Assembly: GCF_947495665.1 (NCBI RefSeq)
Contig: NZ_CANLZV010000001.1
Location: forward strand, 248,001 to 312,000
Direction of reading: 5' to 3'
DNA from: an uncultured Sunxiuqinia sp.
GTDB taxonomy: Bacteria; Bacteroidota; Bacteroidia; Bacteroidales; Prolixibacteraceae
Length of the DNA: 64,000 bases
The notes under the pieces are model-generated. The model made no database searches. It had not been told where the DNA came from and saw only the letters and a program-made list of their open reading frames with translations. This document shows positions 52,714 to 60,968 of the stretch, piece after piece. Position 1 is the first letter of the stretch. Every line of letters starts with the position of its first letter. The translations under genes were made by a program, and so were the position numbers.

Positions 52714-54069
52714 TTAGACTGGATCATCGTCATGTGGCTTTTGCACCACGGCTTTGCCGCGCCATTTGCCACTCAGGTAATAAATGATCAGAATGACGGT
52801 CCCTGCTGTCCATCCGGCTGGTTCGGCCCACCAAATGCCATTGACCCCCAGGTGCTCGGAGAGGAAATAGGCCAGGGGAATCCGGAACACATACAAGGAG
52901 GTGAGCGTGGTTAGCATGGGAATAAAGGTTGCGCCTGCTCCGCGTAAAAAACCGGTAAAGGTGAACATCACCGCCAGTAAAAGGTAAAATGATGAGATAA
53001 TGACCAGGTAGTCCTGTCCAATGGCAATAACGCCTTCGTCGGCTGTGAAAAGCTGGATGAGGTACTGGCCTGAAAAGATAATGACCAGCGAAATGAATAT
53101 GGAATAGATCAGCGAAAAGACCAGCGTTATTTTCAAGCCCTTTTTAGCCCGGTCTTCGCGGAAGGCGCCCAGGTTTTGCCCCGTGAAACTCGACAATGCC
53201 GAAGAAAATGTAATGGCAGGCATCTTGGCAAAAGAGTCAATACGAATGGCTGCGGAATAGGCAGCTACCGCGTTCACGCCAAAGCCATTCACAATGCCCA
53301 TGATGGCCATCATTCCAAAAGCGACAAAAGATTGTTGAAAGCCCGTTGGAAGTCCAATGCGTACACAGCTTTTAAAAATATCGCGATCGAAAAGATATTT
53401 GCGAAACCTCAATTTTATTACCGGATGCTTTTTGTTCAGGTACCAGGTGGCAGAAAAAAAGGCCATGGCCTGGGCAATAACTGTTGCGAAAGCGCCCCCC
53501 GCAATTCCCCATTTGAAAACGATAACAAACAGAAGATCCAGCGCAATATTCAGAAAAGTGGAAAGGATCATGAAGTTGAGGGGAGTTTTTGAATCGCCCA
53601 TGCCCCGGAGAATGGAGGTAATTCCATTAAACCCGAAAAAGAAAAACATACCCAGCAGGTAAATACTCATGTAGGTTACAGCTTCGGGCATCAAGCTGGC
53701 GGGTAGTTGCAGCAATTTGAAAATGGCCTCGCTGAAATAAATGCCAAGGCTTGAAACAACGAGTGAAGACGCCAAAAAGAAGATGAATATGGTATCAATG
53801 GTTTTACGTACCTGGTCCATCTGTTTGGCGCCAAAGTATTGCGAAACCACTGTAGATGCGCCTGAGCCCACACCAATGACCAATGAAATTAAGGTGAATA
53901 TTATTGGGAATGAAGCGCCAACCGCTCCAAGTGCTTCTTTGCCCAGATAGTTCCCCACAATAATACTATCGATGATGTTGTAGAGGTTTTGAAATAAATT
54001 TCCAATAACCAGGGGAACTGAAAAATTCAGGATAATTTTGGCTTCGCTGCCAACAGTAAAATCTCTCAT
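52714..54069 (-). CDS. MATE family multidrug/cation efflux pump
   Basis: A 451-residue inner-membrane protein with twelve hydrophobic segments. The family marks are IILNFSVPLVIGNLFQNLYN, GNYLGKEALGAVGASFPII, LVIGVGSGASTVVSQYFGAK and, at the start of the second half, RIGLPTGFQQSFVAFGMMA. It exports cationic compounds with Na+ or H+. The ATG at 54069 (MRDFTVGSEAKIIL) is preferred to a TTG at 54117. Confidence 0.88.
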   Translation of the reverse strand: MRDFTVGSEAKIILNFSVPLVIGNLFQNLYNIIDSIIVGNYLGKEALGAVGASFPIIFTLISLVIGVGSGASTVVSQYFGAKQMDQVRKTIDTIFIFFLASSLVVSSLGIYFSEAIFKLLQLPASLMPEAVTYMSIYLLGMFFFFGFNGITSILRGMGDSKTPLNFMILSTFLNIALDLLFVIVFKWGIAGGAFATVIAQAMAFFSATWYLNKKHPVIKLRFRKYLFDRDIFKSCVRIGLPTGFQQSFVAFGMMAIMGIVNGFGVNAVAAYSAAIRIDSFAKMPAITFSSALSSFTGQNLGAFREDRAKKGLKITLVFSLIYSIFISLVIIFSGQYLIQLFTADEGVIAIGQDYLVIISSFYLLLAVMFTFTGFLRGAGATFIPMLTTLTSLYVFRIPLAYFLSEHLGVNGIWWAEPAGWTAGTVILIIYYLSGKWRGKAVVQKPHDDDPV

Positions 54070-54336
54070 GGGCTCAAAAACAGAATGCAAATCTCTGGAT
54101 TTTAATTTTGAAATCAAAATGTCTAAATTTGGGAAAGTCGTTAATCTTATTGTTTTTCAGCTCTTTGTTTTCTTAAAGCGTGGCAATTGGTTTAACGGTT
54201 TAGCGAAAAGGCTTAGGCCGTTTGTTTTTGATGACTGCTTTTGTTTTTTTTGTTAAAATAAATTAGTCAAGCACATGCATCGTTCCTGCGCTTTGTGGCT
54301 AACAAACCGGACGATGTTACTCTAAAAATTGGTTGT

Positions 54337-54813
54337 ATGGAGAAGAAGAAGAGGGTACTTTTTGTTTGTTTAGGAAATATCTGCCGGTCGCCCAGTGCGG
54401 AGGCTGTTTTTAATTACCTTCTGGAAGAAAATGGCCTGGAGCAGGAGATTGAATGCGATTCGGCAGGAACCACGGCTTATCATGAGGGAGAGCCTGCCGA
54501 CAAACGGATGCAAGGACATGCCATTCGGAGAGGATACCGCCTGACTTCAATTTCAAGACCGGTCAATCCGAAAGCGGATTTCGATGCCTTTGATTATATC
54601 ATCGGGATGGATGACAACAATGTGTGGGACTTGAAAAAAATGGCACGTAACCTCGATGATCTTCGAAAAATTCATAAGATGACTGATTTTGCGACGCTTA
54701 ATGGCCATCATTCTGTTCCCGATCCTTATTACGGAGGTGCTGACGGCTTTGAGCTGGTGCTTGACATTTTGGAAGATACTTGTCGGGGGTTGCTAAACGA
54801 ACTTCAGAAATGA
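54337..54813 (+). CDS. low-molecular-weight protein tyrosine phosphatase
   Basis: A 158-residue phosphatase: P-loop CLGNICRSP (about 10-18; C-x5-R-S) and the acid loop VPDPYYGG (Asp about 128) are intact, as are the DSAGTTAYHEGEPADKR and DYIIGMDDNN segments. It removes phosphate from tyrosine residues, often in polysaccharide export control, though no kinase or capsule genes are nearby. Start ATG 54337 (MEKKKR) rather than 54295. Confidence 0.93.
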   Translation: MEKKKRVLFVCLGNICRSPSAEAVFNYLLEENGLEQEIECDSAGTTAYHEGEPADKRMQGHAIRRGYRLTSISRPVNPKADFDAFDYIIGMDDNNVWDLKKMARNLDDLRKIHKMTDFATLNGHHSVPDPYYGGADGFELVLDILEDTCRGLLNELQK

Positions 54814-55007
54814 GCTTTGTTTTAGCCTGTTGTTTTTCGCGATGCTGATATGTTGAAGCGTTTTGTGTTGATCCTCACCGGATTGTCTCAGATGTTGCTT
54901 TGAAATGAAACTTTTGTTCAAATCACTTGTTCTGTGAAGTGTATGCCAAAATGATGTTGGGCTGGCAGTTTCTAATTCATAAACGATCAAAATAAACCAC
55001 ATATATT

Positions 55008-55760
55008 ATGAAAATTGACCAAGGAATTTTTTACTCTTCTATCGCTAACTATTACAACCAGATATTTCCCATAAACGAAAAACAGGTTGATTTTGTGCAA
55101 GCTGGGCTAAATAAGCTTGATGGAAAGAAGATTCTGGATATTGGCTGTTCGACCGGGCAATTGGCCAATCGCCTGGCAACTTTTGGTGCGCAGGTTACCG
55201 CTATTGATTTGAATGAAGAAATGATCGCCATTGCACAAAAGGAAAACCATTTTCCGACGCTGGATTTCAAAACGGCAAACATGTTGGAAGTGGATTCGTT
55301 TGCTGAAGAATCGACCCTGGATGCAGCCTTGTGTTTTGGGAATACCCTTGTTCATCTGGACTCCATTGAGGAAGTCAGCCAATTTTTGAAAGGAATGGCT
55401 AAAGTGTTGAAACCGGGCGCTAAATTAATGATTCAAATCCTCAATTACGATTATATTCTCGAACATGAGGTTGATGAACTTCCTTTGATTGACGGGCCAA
55501 AGATCAGCTTCATCCGTAAATATGATCTTCCGGAAACGGCCGGCGAAAAGATCATTTTCAATACGGAACTGGTTATCAAAAGTAGCCGCGAATCGCTGTT
55601 TCATGCCTCGCGCTTGTTGCCCTTGCGCAAGCACGACCTGCATACACTGCTTGAATACAATGGCTTTGAGCGAATGAAGTACTACGCTGATTTCAGTAAA
55701 AAGCCTTACGGAGGAAATCATCTGCCATTGGTTGTTTCTGCTGAACGATCGGCTTCTTAG
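55008..55760 (+). CDS. class I SAM-dependent methyltransferase
   Basis: A 250-residue enzyme with the SAM-binding motif ILDIGCSTGQLANRLATFG (about 42-60), the acidic residue at the end of strand 2 (VTAIDLNEEMI) and DAALCFGNTLVHLDS as motif II. The N-terminus SSIANYYNQIFPINEKQVDF is like Bacteroidota enzymes annotated as glycine/sarcosine-type or UbiE-like methyltransferases. Substrate unknown. It overlaps the convergent PepSY gene by 4 bp. Confidence 0.85.
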   Translation: MKIDQGIFYSSIANYYNQIFPINEKQVDFVQAGLNKLDGKKILDIGCSTGQLANRLATFGAQVTAIDLNEEMIAIAQKENHFPTLDFKTANMLEVDSFAEESTLDAALCFGNTLVHLDSIEEVSQFLKGMAKVLKPGAKLMIQILNYDYILEHEVDELPLIDGPKISFIRKYDLPETAGEKIIFNTELVIKSSRESLFHASRLLPLRKHDLHTLLEYNGFERMKYYADFSKKPYGGNHLPLVVSAERSAS

Positions 55761-57277
55761 CGATTCGTTTTTCGGTAGGCTTTCCACCAAATCAGGAAAC
55801 CACTTAGCAGAACCATGAGCAGGCACAGACCCGATAGCGGGACGTAGAGAATGTAGAAGGGCCCAAGCAGGTGTTCAAAAATTCGTCCGGTATGAATTTC
55901 CAAGGCGGTATTCCAAAGCGACATGGGCGTTTGTTCAAGGACTTGGTCAGGCATGGTCGGTGGTTGGTGCCCTTCAAAACTTTGCATGCCACGATTGTAG
56001 TCAAACCAATAATGTTCCTGAGCATTTCGTTCAAAATACCCGGCAACCATATGGTTTGAAATGGGGCGTCCCGTACTTGCCCGCGGCTGCTTGAGGCTGA
56101 AGGCGTCCAATACCAGCTGATTTTTTAAATCCCAGATAAAGAGCCCGCTGAATGAACCTACCAGGTATTGAGTAGCGCTGATGGGTTCAAGAACATTGCA
56201 GCCCATGACACTAACCGGTGGTTGCACCGGAGCTTTTTGTAACGGTTGTTGCAGGCTTTCATCAGCCAGGTAAAACCCGTCTGAAGTAGAAAGCACATAG
56301 CTTTTTAATGATTCGTTCCATTGTGCCCGGCGTAGTTTATCGAACCAAGGGTTGGGGTTGTCCAGGTGGGTGCCCGGAATAAGCCCAACTTTGGTGCTGG
56401 CAATAGGGATTAAAAGCGGAGGTCGCAAAAACATGCCGGCTGTGGTGTTTAACAGCAAAAAGAAGATAAACAGATATCCTGCTACATTGTGCCAGCGCAG
56501 GTTTAGCCGCCGGGCAGCTGTTAGCCGGGTGTTGTCTTTTTGTTTGGCACGGCGTCGTTTGGCCAGTTTGGGAAAGAAAAAGTGGAGCAGTCCGCTAATG
56601 GCCAGCAGGATGGTAACTATGCCCAATAGGTCCACGAAAAGTTTGCCTCCAAAACCAAAAAGTTCACCGCTGTGCAGGTTCCAGAGCGTTTTGAACAGCC
56701 CCGTTTCCCGTTTGTAGCCTTCGGGCTTTGGCAGTTGAACAACTTCAAACGCCTGTCCATTAGCCGACTTGAGCAGGTGGTGTCGGCTTAAAACCATCAG
56801 ACTGTCATCTTTGATAAATACATCGGTGAGCCGTTCTTCCTGGATGGGGAGCGGAATTTTTTGCCAATGCTCCTCTTTGAGGCTACGCTGATAAAGGCCA
56901 AAATGGGTGGCTGCAAAGAGCTGTTGATTCTGAAACGAAACCACTTGATAGGTTTTTCGCTGGTCAATTCCTCGGGGAAAACCTTGGTTAAAACTGCTGA
57001 AGATGGTGTCTTCCTGCAGCCAGATGCCCACATTCCCAAAGATCAGAAAACGGCTTGAATCAAGCGGCAAGCCACCTCGCACGGCAGCCTGGTTCCAGTT
57101 TTGGTAGTGGTAGCTTTCCGGCAGCCAACTGCGTTTAACATCTACCGAAGAGAACAGGGGGCGGTGATTCATGACAATGCCGGATGAAGCGAATAAAATG
57201 GCCAGAAGTGCTATAATGATCCCCGGCCATTTGTGGAGCTTTCGGAACAGTTTGAGTGACTTGTTTTTGTGTTTCAT
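55757..57277 (-). CDS. PepSY-associated transmembrane protein
   Basis: A 506-residue inner-membrane protein with helices at about 17-36, 215-236, 266-285 and 475-497. LFRKLHKWPGIIIALLAILF at the start, and RLNLRWHNVAGYLFIFFLLL in the middle, are the His-bearing helices of the PepSY-TM family; NLHSGELFGFGGKLFVDLLG is a second. The long extracytoplasmic loop (about 40-205) looks beta-rich. Family members act in iron/haem uptake or ferric reduction, with haem ligated by the membrane histidines. A TGTAAC palindrome like that of the nrf operon precedes it, so it may serve nitrite respiration or haem supply. Confidence 0.8.
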   Translation of the reverse strand: MKHKNKSLKLFRKLHKWPGIIIALLAILFASSGIVMNHRPLFSSVDVKRSWLPESYHYQNWNQAAVRGGLPLDSSRFLIFGNVGIWLQEDTIFSSFNQGFPRGIDQRKTYQVVSFQNQQLFAATHFGLYQRSLKEEHWQKIPLPIQEERLTDVFIKDDSLMVLSRHHLLKSANGQAFEVVQLPKPEGYKRETGLFKTLWNLHSGELFGFGGKLFVDLLGIVTILLAISGLLHFFFPKLAKRRRAKQKDNTRLTAARRLNLRWHNVAGYLFIFFLLLNTTAGMFLRPPLLIPIASTKVGLIPGTHLDNPNPWFDKLRRAQWNESLKSYVLSTSDGFYLADESLQQPLQKAPVQPPVSVMGCNVLEPISATQYLVGSFSGLFIWDLKNQLVLDAFSLKQPRASTGRPISNHMVAGYFERNAQEHYWFDYNRGMQSFEGHQPPTMPDQVLEQTPMSLWNTALEIHTGRIFEHLLGPFYILYVPLSGLCLLMVLLSGFLIWWKAYRKTNR

Positions 57278-57339
57278 AAAAGGCCGTTTTGGAGGAGTTG
57301 GGGTGTTTGTTTTTTTATTAGTGGTGAAGATAAAAAATA

Positions 57340-57383
57340 CTGCCCAGCCGTTCTGTAACGAATGTTACAAACCAGTTGGGCAG
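57340..57383 (-). terminator. terminator of the nrf operon, carrying an operator in its apex
   Basis: Minus-strand hairpin of about 20 bp: CTGCCCAACTGGTTTGTAAC (57383-57364), loop ATTC, GTTACAGAACGGCTGGGCAG (57359-57340), with one mismatch and three G-U pairs, then a T6 run. The upper part of the stem is the palindrome TGTAAC-N4-GTTACA. Confidence 0.8.
57354..57369 (-). promoter_or_regulatory. operator-like palindrome upstream of the PepSY gene
   Basis: TGTAAC-GAAT-GTTACA, perfect 6-bp arms, 77 bp before the PepSY start. A weak -7 box TATCTTCA (57332-57325) lies at the same distance as the -7 box does in the nrfH promoter. Confidence 0.6.
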
Positions 57384-57405
57384 CATCTTTTTTTAACCCT
57401 TCGGC

Positions 57406-58623
57406 TTACTTGATAAAATTGGGCGTGACACTCAGCATTAGCCAGCCCCAGTAGTTTGAGGTGGAATGATCGCCACCTTTGATCAGCTCCATGCTTTTTC
57501 CGGCAAATAGCCACGACAGTCCGCCACTGATTTGTGCTTCCGGACTGATTTTCCACCCTGCGCCCAAATCAAGTTCAGTGCCCAGGTAGTTGGAGGCATC
57601 TGCAGAAATTTTGGCTGCCGCCGAAAAGTAGTGCAGGTGCGCGTTCAGGCTTAGCTTATCCTTGGCATAATTGTACTTGGCGTACACGTCGTTGAACCCG
57701 ACACTGTTGGCATGGTTGCCCACGTAGAAATAATCCATAAAACCATTAAACTTGTGATTGGTCCCGTAAAGGGGAGTGAACGACTTGTTTTTGGTATCAT
57801 CGTAAGCAGTGCCCGACAGTCGCTCGTAACCCCAGGTAATGCCGCGCGGACAGGTAGCTTCAAAAAGCAGGTTGTAAGCGCTAAGATCGTCCCCTGTGCC
57901 CGTTTTACCCGTTTGCAGGTAAGCATTGGCTGCCAGGTTGAAGTTGCCAAGTTGGTAAGTGGCGTGCCCTCCCAGGGTTTGGCTGTAGTTCACTTCTTGT
58001 CCGTCCTCGGTGTTTTCAGGAATGCCATTGTTCAGGCAAAGCAGGCTGAGGCTGGCTTCGTTCCATTTTTTGTTGAACCACACAAACTGAAGGTCTTTGT
58101 AGGCATCATTTCCGTCGAAAAGGTTGTTGGCCGGGTTCGAGTTTTCCTGATGTGCCAGCCCTAGATGCAGACGGATGTCACTTTCGTATTTGAAGATGAC
58201 TAGGTCGTGTGAGCGGGCCTGGTGTGCCCAGCCCACGTTTCCAAAAATCCGGTGATCGTCATAAATCAGCTCCTGGCGTCCGGCTTTCATGGAGAATTCC
58301 GGGGTGAAAAAGACTTCAGCCCAGGCCTGATGAACCGATGTGGCATAATCTTCATTGCCCACCAGTTGGGCCTGGCTACCCCAGGTGCGTACATCCTGTA
58401 AAACCAGCGAGGTTACCAGCTTATCTGATTGGTAGCGTGCATTCAGACGGGTACGCTGGGCAGTAAAGAGGGAAGCATCCTGGTCGCTGTTGGCCAGGCT
58501 TTTGTAGCCGTGACTCAGCTCGGTTCGAGGGCGAAATTCACCACTTAACGAAAATTGGGCAAATGCAGGTGTTGACAAGCCAATGAAGCCAAGCAGAAGC
58601 CAGCTGGTCCAATATTTTTTCAT
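57406..58623 (-). CDS. outer-membrane porin, alginate-export-like
   Basis: A 405-residue exported beta-barrel protein: signal peptide ending PAFAQ, opening strand FSLSGEFRPRTELSHGY, then alternating amphipathic strands (LNARYQSDKLVTSLVLQDVR, FFTPEFSMKAGRQELIYDDH) and WGWLMLSVTPNFIK at the very end, with the terminal aromatic-rich strand used for BAM recognition. The R.ELSHGY and GRQEL...R..G motifs match the alginate_exp (DUF4158-free) porin family that often accompanies respiratory gene sets. It starts 12 bp after nrfA and so may admit nitrite or other anions. Confidence 0.78.
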   Translation of the reverse strand: MKKYWTSWLLLGFIGLSTPAFAQFSLSGEFRPRTELSHGYKSLANSDQDASLFTAQRTRLNARYQSDKLVTSLVLQDVRTWGSQAQLVGNEDYATSVHQAWAEVFFTPEFSMKAGRQELIYDDHRIFGNVGWAHQARSHDLVIFKYESDIRLHLGLAHQENSNPANNLFDGNDAYKDLQFVWFNKKWNEASLSLLCLNNGIPENTEDGQEVNYSQTLGGHATYQLGNFNLAANAYLQTGKTGTGDDLSAYNLLFEATCPRGITWGYERLSGTAYDDTKNKSFTPLYGTNHKFNGFMDYFYVGNHANSVGFNDVYAKYNYAKDKLSLNAHLHYFSAAAKISADASNYLGTELDLGAGWKISPEAQISGGLSWLFAGKSMELIKGGDHSTSNYWGWLMLSVTPNFIK

Positions 58624-58635
58624 TTTTCGGTGTTT

Positions 58636-60150
58636 TTAGTTTCTAACCACATCCCATGAATCTTCGCGCTGCTGAGCTGCTTCAAGCCAAACAGGAATAA
58701 CGTTTTCCAGGAAATCAGCCTTTTCGGCATTCTCCTTCTCCATATCCAGGCCAATAAAAGCCTGCGCTTTGGCTTTGGTTGAAATATCAGGATAGGGGAG
58801 CTCTTCATCAAAACCTTTGGCGGCTAACAAGCGTGCCAGTTTGATCCGGGTTTCCTGGACAATAGTGATTCCGGTAGAAATAATCCGGCTGGTTTCCAGC
58901 GGGGCGTGAAACGATCCGCCATGTGAGGCCGCAGCATAATCCCAACGCCACTGGGCATGACGAATGCCCATTAAGATGGCCTCCATTTCTGCTTCGTTGG
59001 CTCCCAGTTCCCAGGCTTTCTGGGCTTCCAGGTGTGCCCTAACCAGCAGTTCCTCCAGCTTGTCTCGGTTTTTAATGGTTTTATCCTGACGGTCAAATAC
59101 GTTTTTGATCAGGGTCGCGGTTTCTTCCCGGTGACATACCTGGCAGGAATTGGCGACATTGTTGAGGGGAGACTGAATGTGGTGGTCGGTAAACTTTTGG
59201 CCTCCTTCAGACTTATACGGCATGTGACAATCGGCACAGGAAACGCCGCGTTCGGCATGAATACCCTGTTGAAACAGTTCGTAGCCCGGATGTTGCGCCT
59301 TCAGCATGGGAGCTTTGCTAAGGGCATGTGTCCAGTCGCTAAAGCCCATTTCGTCGTAGTAGGCTTCGGCATCTTCAACGGTTAAGCCCTTTGCCCATGG
59401 GAAAGTAAGGTACTGGGCGCCTTCAACAGTCTCTTTGTTGAAATAATATTCCACATGGCACTGGGCGCAAACCAGCGTTCGCATTTCCTGGTGCGATGCT
59501 TTGTTGACGTCTTTGCCCATTTTTTCGAAGGCTTCAACCAGTGCCGGACGGGTAATGCGCAGGTTCATGGTTTTCGGATCGTGGCAATCGGCACAACCAA
59601 TGGTGTTAACCACTTCGGCTCCCAGCCTGGCCCATTTCCCTTTGTAAAATTCGGCTACGCCATGTTCTTCCATCAAACGCGGAACATCCGGACTTTTACA
59701 GGTCCAGCAAGTGGATGGCATGGGGCCTTCATTGGCGTTTTTAGGAGCACCGGTACGCAGTGTTTTCTGAATGTCTTCTATGGCATAGTAATGTCCGCGC
59801 CCCTGGTTATAGTCTTTGGAGAAACCATAACCGGCCCACAAGACCACCAGTCGCGGGTCTTCTTCCAGCATATCGATCATGGTATTGCCGTTGTATTTGC
59901 TCCGGAAATTGGTGTCAGCCGTTTGATAGTAGGACTGATATTCGCGTGGGAAATTCTCGCCCCACAGCTCATTGCGCGGTTCAAATTCGGATAGTGTGAC
60001 TTGAGGAACATTGACAAAGCTGGCTTCGGCGCGGCGTTCCATGATGGAGGAGGCCAGTAAGCCCAGCAGAAATACAACAAGTATGGTAATCAGGAAAAGT
60101 AGCCAACCAATAATTGGCTTTTGCTCGATCGTTGATTTTAATGATTTCAT
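58636..60150 (-). CDS. nrfA: ammonia-forming cytochrome c nitrite reductase NrfA
   Basis: A 504-residue periplasmic pentahaem enzyme reducing nitrite to ammonium with six electrons. It keeps an N-terminal membrane helix (about 13-34). The catalytic haem site is CWTCK (about 147-151), the other four are CADCH, CAQCH, CADCH and CQVCH; further haem-ligand His occur in the GGQKFTDHHIQSP segment. Catalytic-pocket residues in the family are Arg, Tyr and His; the stretch GRGHYYAIEDIQKTLRTG lies ahead of the active-site haem. It lies 12 bp after nrfH in an nrfH-nrfA-porin operon. Confidence 0.96.
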   Translation of the reverse strand: MKSLKSTIEQKPIIGWLLFLITILVVFLLGLLASSIMERRAEASFVNVPQVTLSEFEPRNELWGENFPREYQSYYQTADTNFRSKYNGNTMIDMLEEDPRLVVLWAGYGFSKDYNQGRGHYYAIEDIQKTLRTGAPKNANEGPMPSTCWTCKSPDVPRLMEEHGVAEFYKGKWARLGAEVVNTIGCADCHDPKTMNLRITRPALVEAFEKMGKDVNKASHQEMRTLVCAQCHVEYYFNKETVEGAQYLTFPWAKGLTVEDAEAYYDEMGFSDWTHALSKAPMLKAQHPGYELFQQGIHAERGVSCADCHMPYKSEGGQKFTDHHIQSPLNNVANSCQVCHREETATLIKNVFDRQDKTIKNRDKLEELLVRAHLEAQKAWELGANEAEMEAILMGIRHAQWRWDYAAASHGGSFHAPLETSRIISTGITIVQETRIKLARLLAAKGFDEELPYPDISTKAKAQAFIGLDMEKENAEKADFLENVIPVWLEAAQQREDSWDVVRN

Positions 60151-60162
60151 ATGATTGGTTTT

Positions 60163-60735
60163 TTAGTTGAGATCTAATTTTTTTATCCATTCCGGCACCG
60201 GGCTTTCGGGTAGCGGCACCCGCGCATAAGGCGTACTCGACAGGCTGTTGACACGGCCGTGCGGCACTTCGCGGTGACATTCCCAGCATTTGCGATCGGT
60301 TCGGTGCGATTCATAGTTGGCTACAAGGCTGTTGTGCCGGGCATCCAACAGCTGATTTTCGTGGCAACGCACACAGTTTTGATGAACCACTTCGGCACCT
60401 TCTTCTTTAATGAAAATGACTTGGGGCTCTTTGCGAAGCGTGAAGATTGTGGCGTGACGCAGTCCGTCTTTGGCCTTAAAATAGTAGGTGTTAAAAACAT
60501 TGTCGTGCGGCACGTGGCAGTCGTTGCAGTTGGTTACTTCGCGATGCGAACTGTGGTTCCAGGTGGCATACTGTGGGGCCATAAGGTGACAGTTGACACA
60601 GGTTTTCGGGTCGTTGGACAAATAGGAGTGGGCCTTGGAAAAGTAAAGGGAAAGAAAAAAAAGGCCCGTAAAAACGCCCAATGCAAGGATGACCGGAATT
60701 TTCCACTTGGCAGGAGGCTGTAGGTTTCGGATCAT
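60163..60735 (-). CDS. nrfH: tetrahaem quinol dehydrogenase NrfH
   Basis: A 190-residue NapC/NirT-type membrane cytochrome: one N-terminal helix (about 12-31) and four haem motifs, CVNCH (about 41), CNDCH, CVRCH and CWECH. It oxidises menaquinol and passes electrons to NrfA; the two form a membrane complex. First gene of the nrf operon, 53 bp after the operator-like palindrome. Confidence 0.95.
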   Translation of the reverse strand: MIRNLQPPAKWKIPVILALGVFTGLFFLSLYFSKAHSYLSNDPKTCVNCHLMAPQYATWNHSSHREVTNCNDCHVPHDNVFNTYYFKAKDGLRHATIFTLRKEPQVIFIKEEGAEVVHQNCVRCHENQLLDARHNSLVANYESHRTDRKCWECHREVPHGRVNSLSSTPYARVPLPESPVPEWIKKLDLN

Positions 60736-60759
60736 AGTTGATAGTGTTTTTTATATGAT

Positions 60760-60805
60760 TAAAACTACGTAACCACATCCGCTAAGGTTGTAACCAATGT
60801 TACAA
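60760..60805 (-). promoter_or_regulatory. nrf operon promoter with CRP/FNR-like palindrome
   Basis: Perfect palindrome TTGTAAC-CAAT-GTTACAA at 60788-60805, and a -7 like box TAGTTTTA (60767-60760, one mismatch to TAnnTTTG). With transcription starting about 60755 the palindrome is centred at about -41.5, the class II position for CRP/FNR-family activators. The arm TGTAAC is compatible with HcpR- or FNR-like proteins; which one is not known. Confidence 0.65.
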
Positions 60806-60849
60806 ATAGCTAAAAAACAGTAAAAAAAGTTTTGGTTTTTAGCCGGAGC

Positions 60850-60891
60850 ATCCGACAGCTGGCAGACCACTCGGTCTGCCAGCTGTCGGAT
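60850..60891. repeat. perfect 19-bp inverted repeat between DUF169 gene and nrfH
   Basis: ATCCGACAGCTGGCAGACC (60850-60868), loop ACTC, GGTCTGCCAGCTGTCGGAT (60873-60891). No mismatches, GC-rich arms. There is no direct T-tract on the minus strand, where TGCTCCGGCTAAAAACC follows, so it is not a standard terminator, although it lies where the terminator of the DUF169 gene would be. Confidence 0.7.
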
Positions 60892-60968
60892 CAAAAGTAT
60901 GGTGGACTATATTTTTGATCAGTAACTTGGGCTGACAAGAGTTGTTGTTTCTGGGAAAAGCCAATCGA

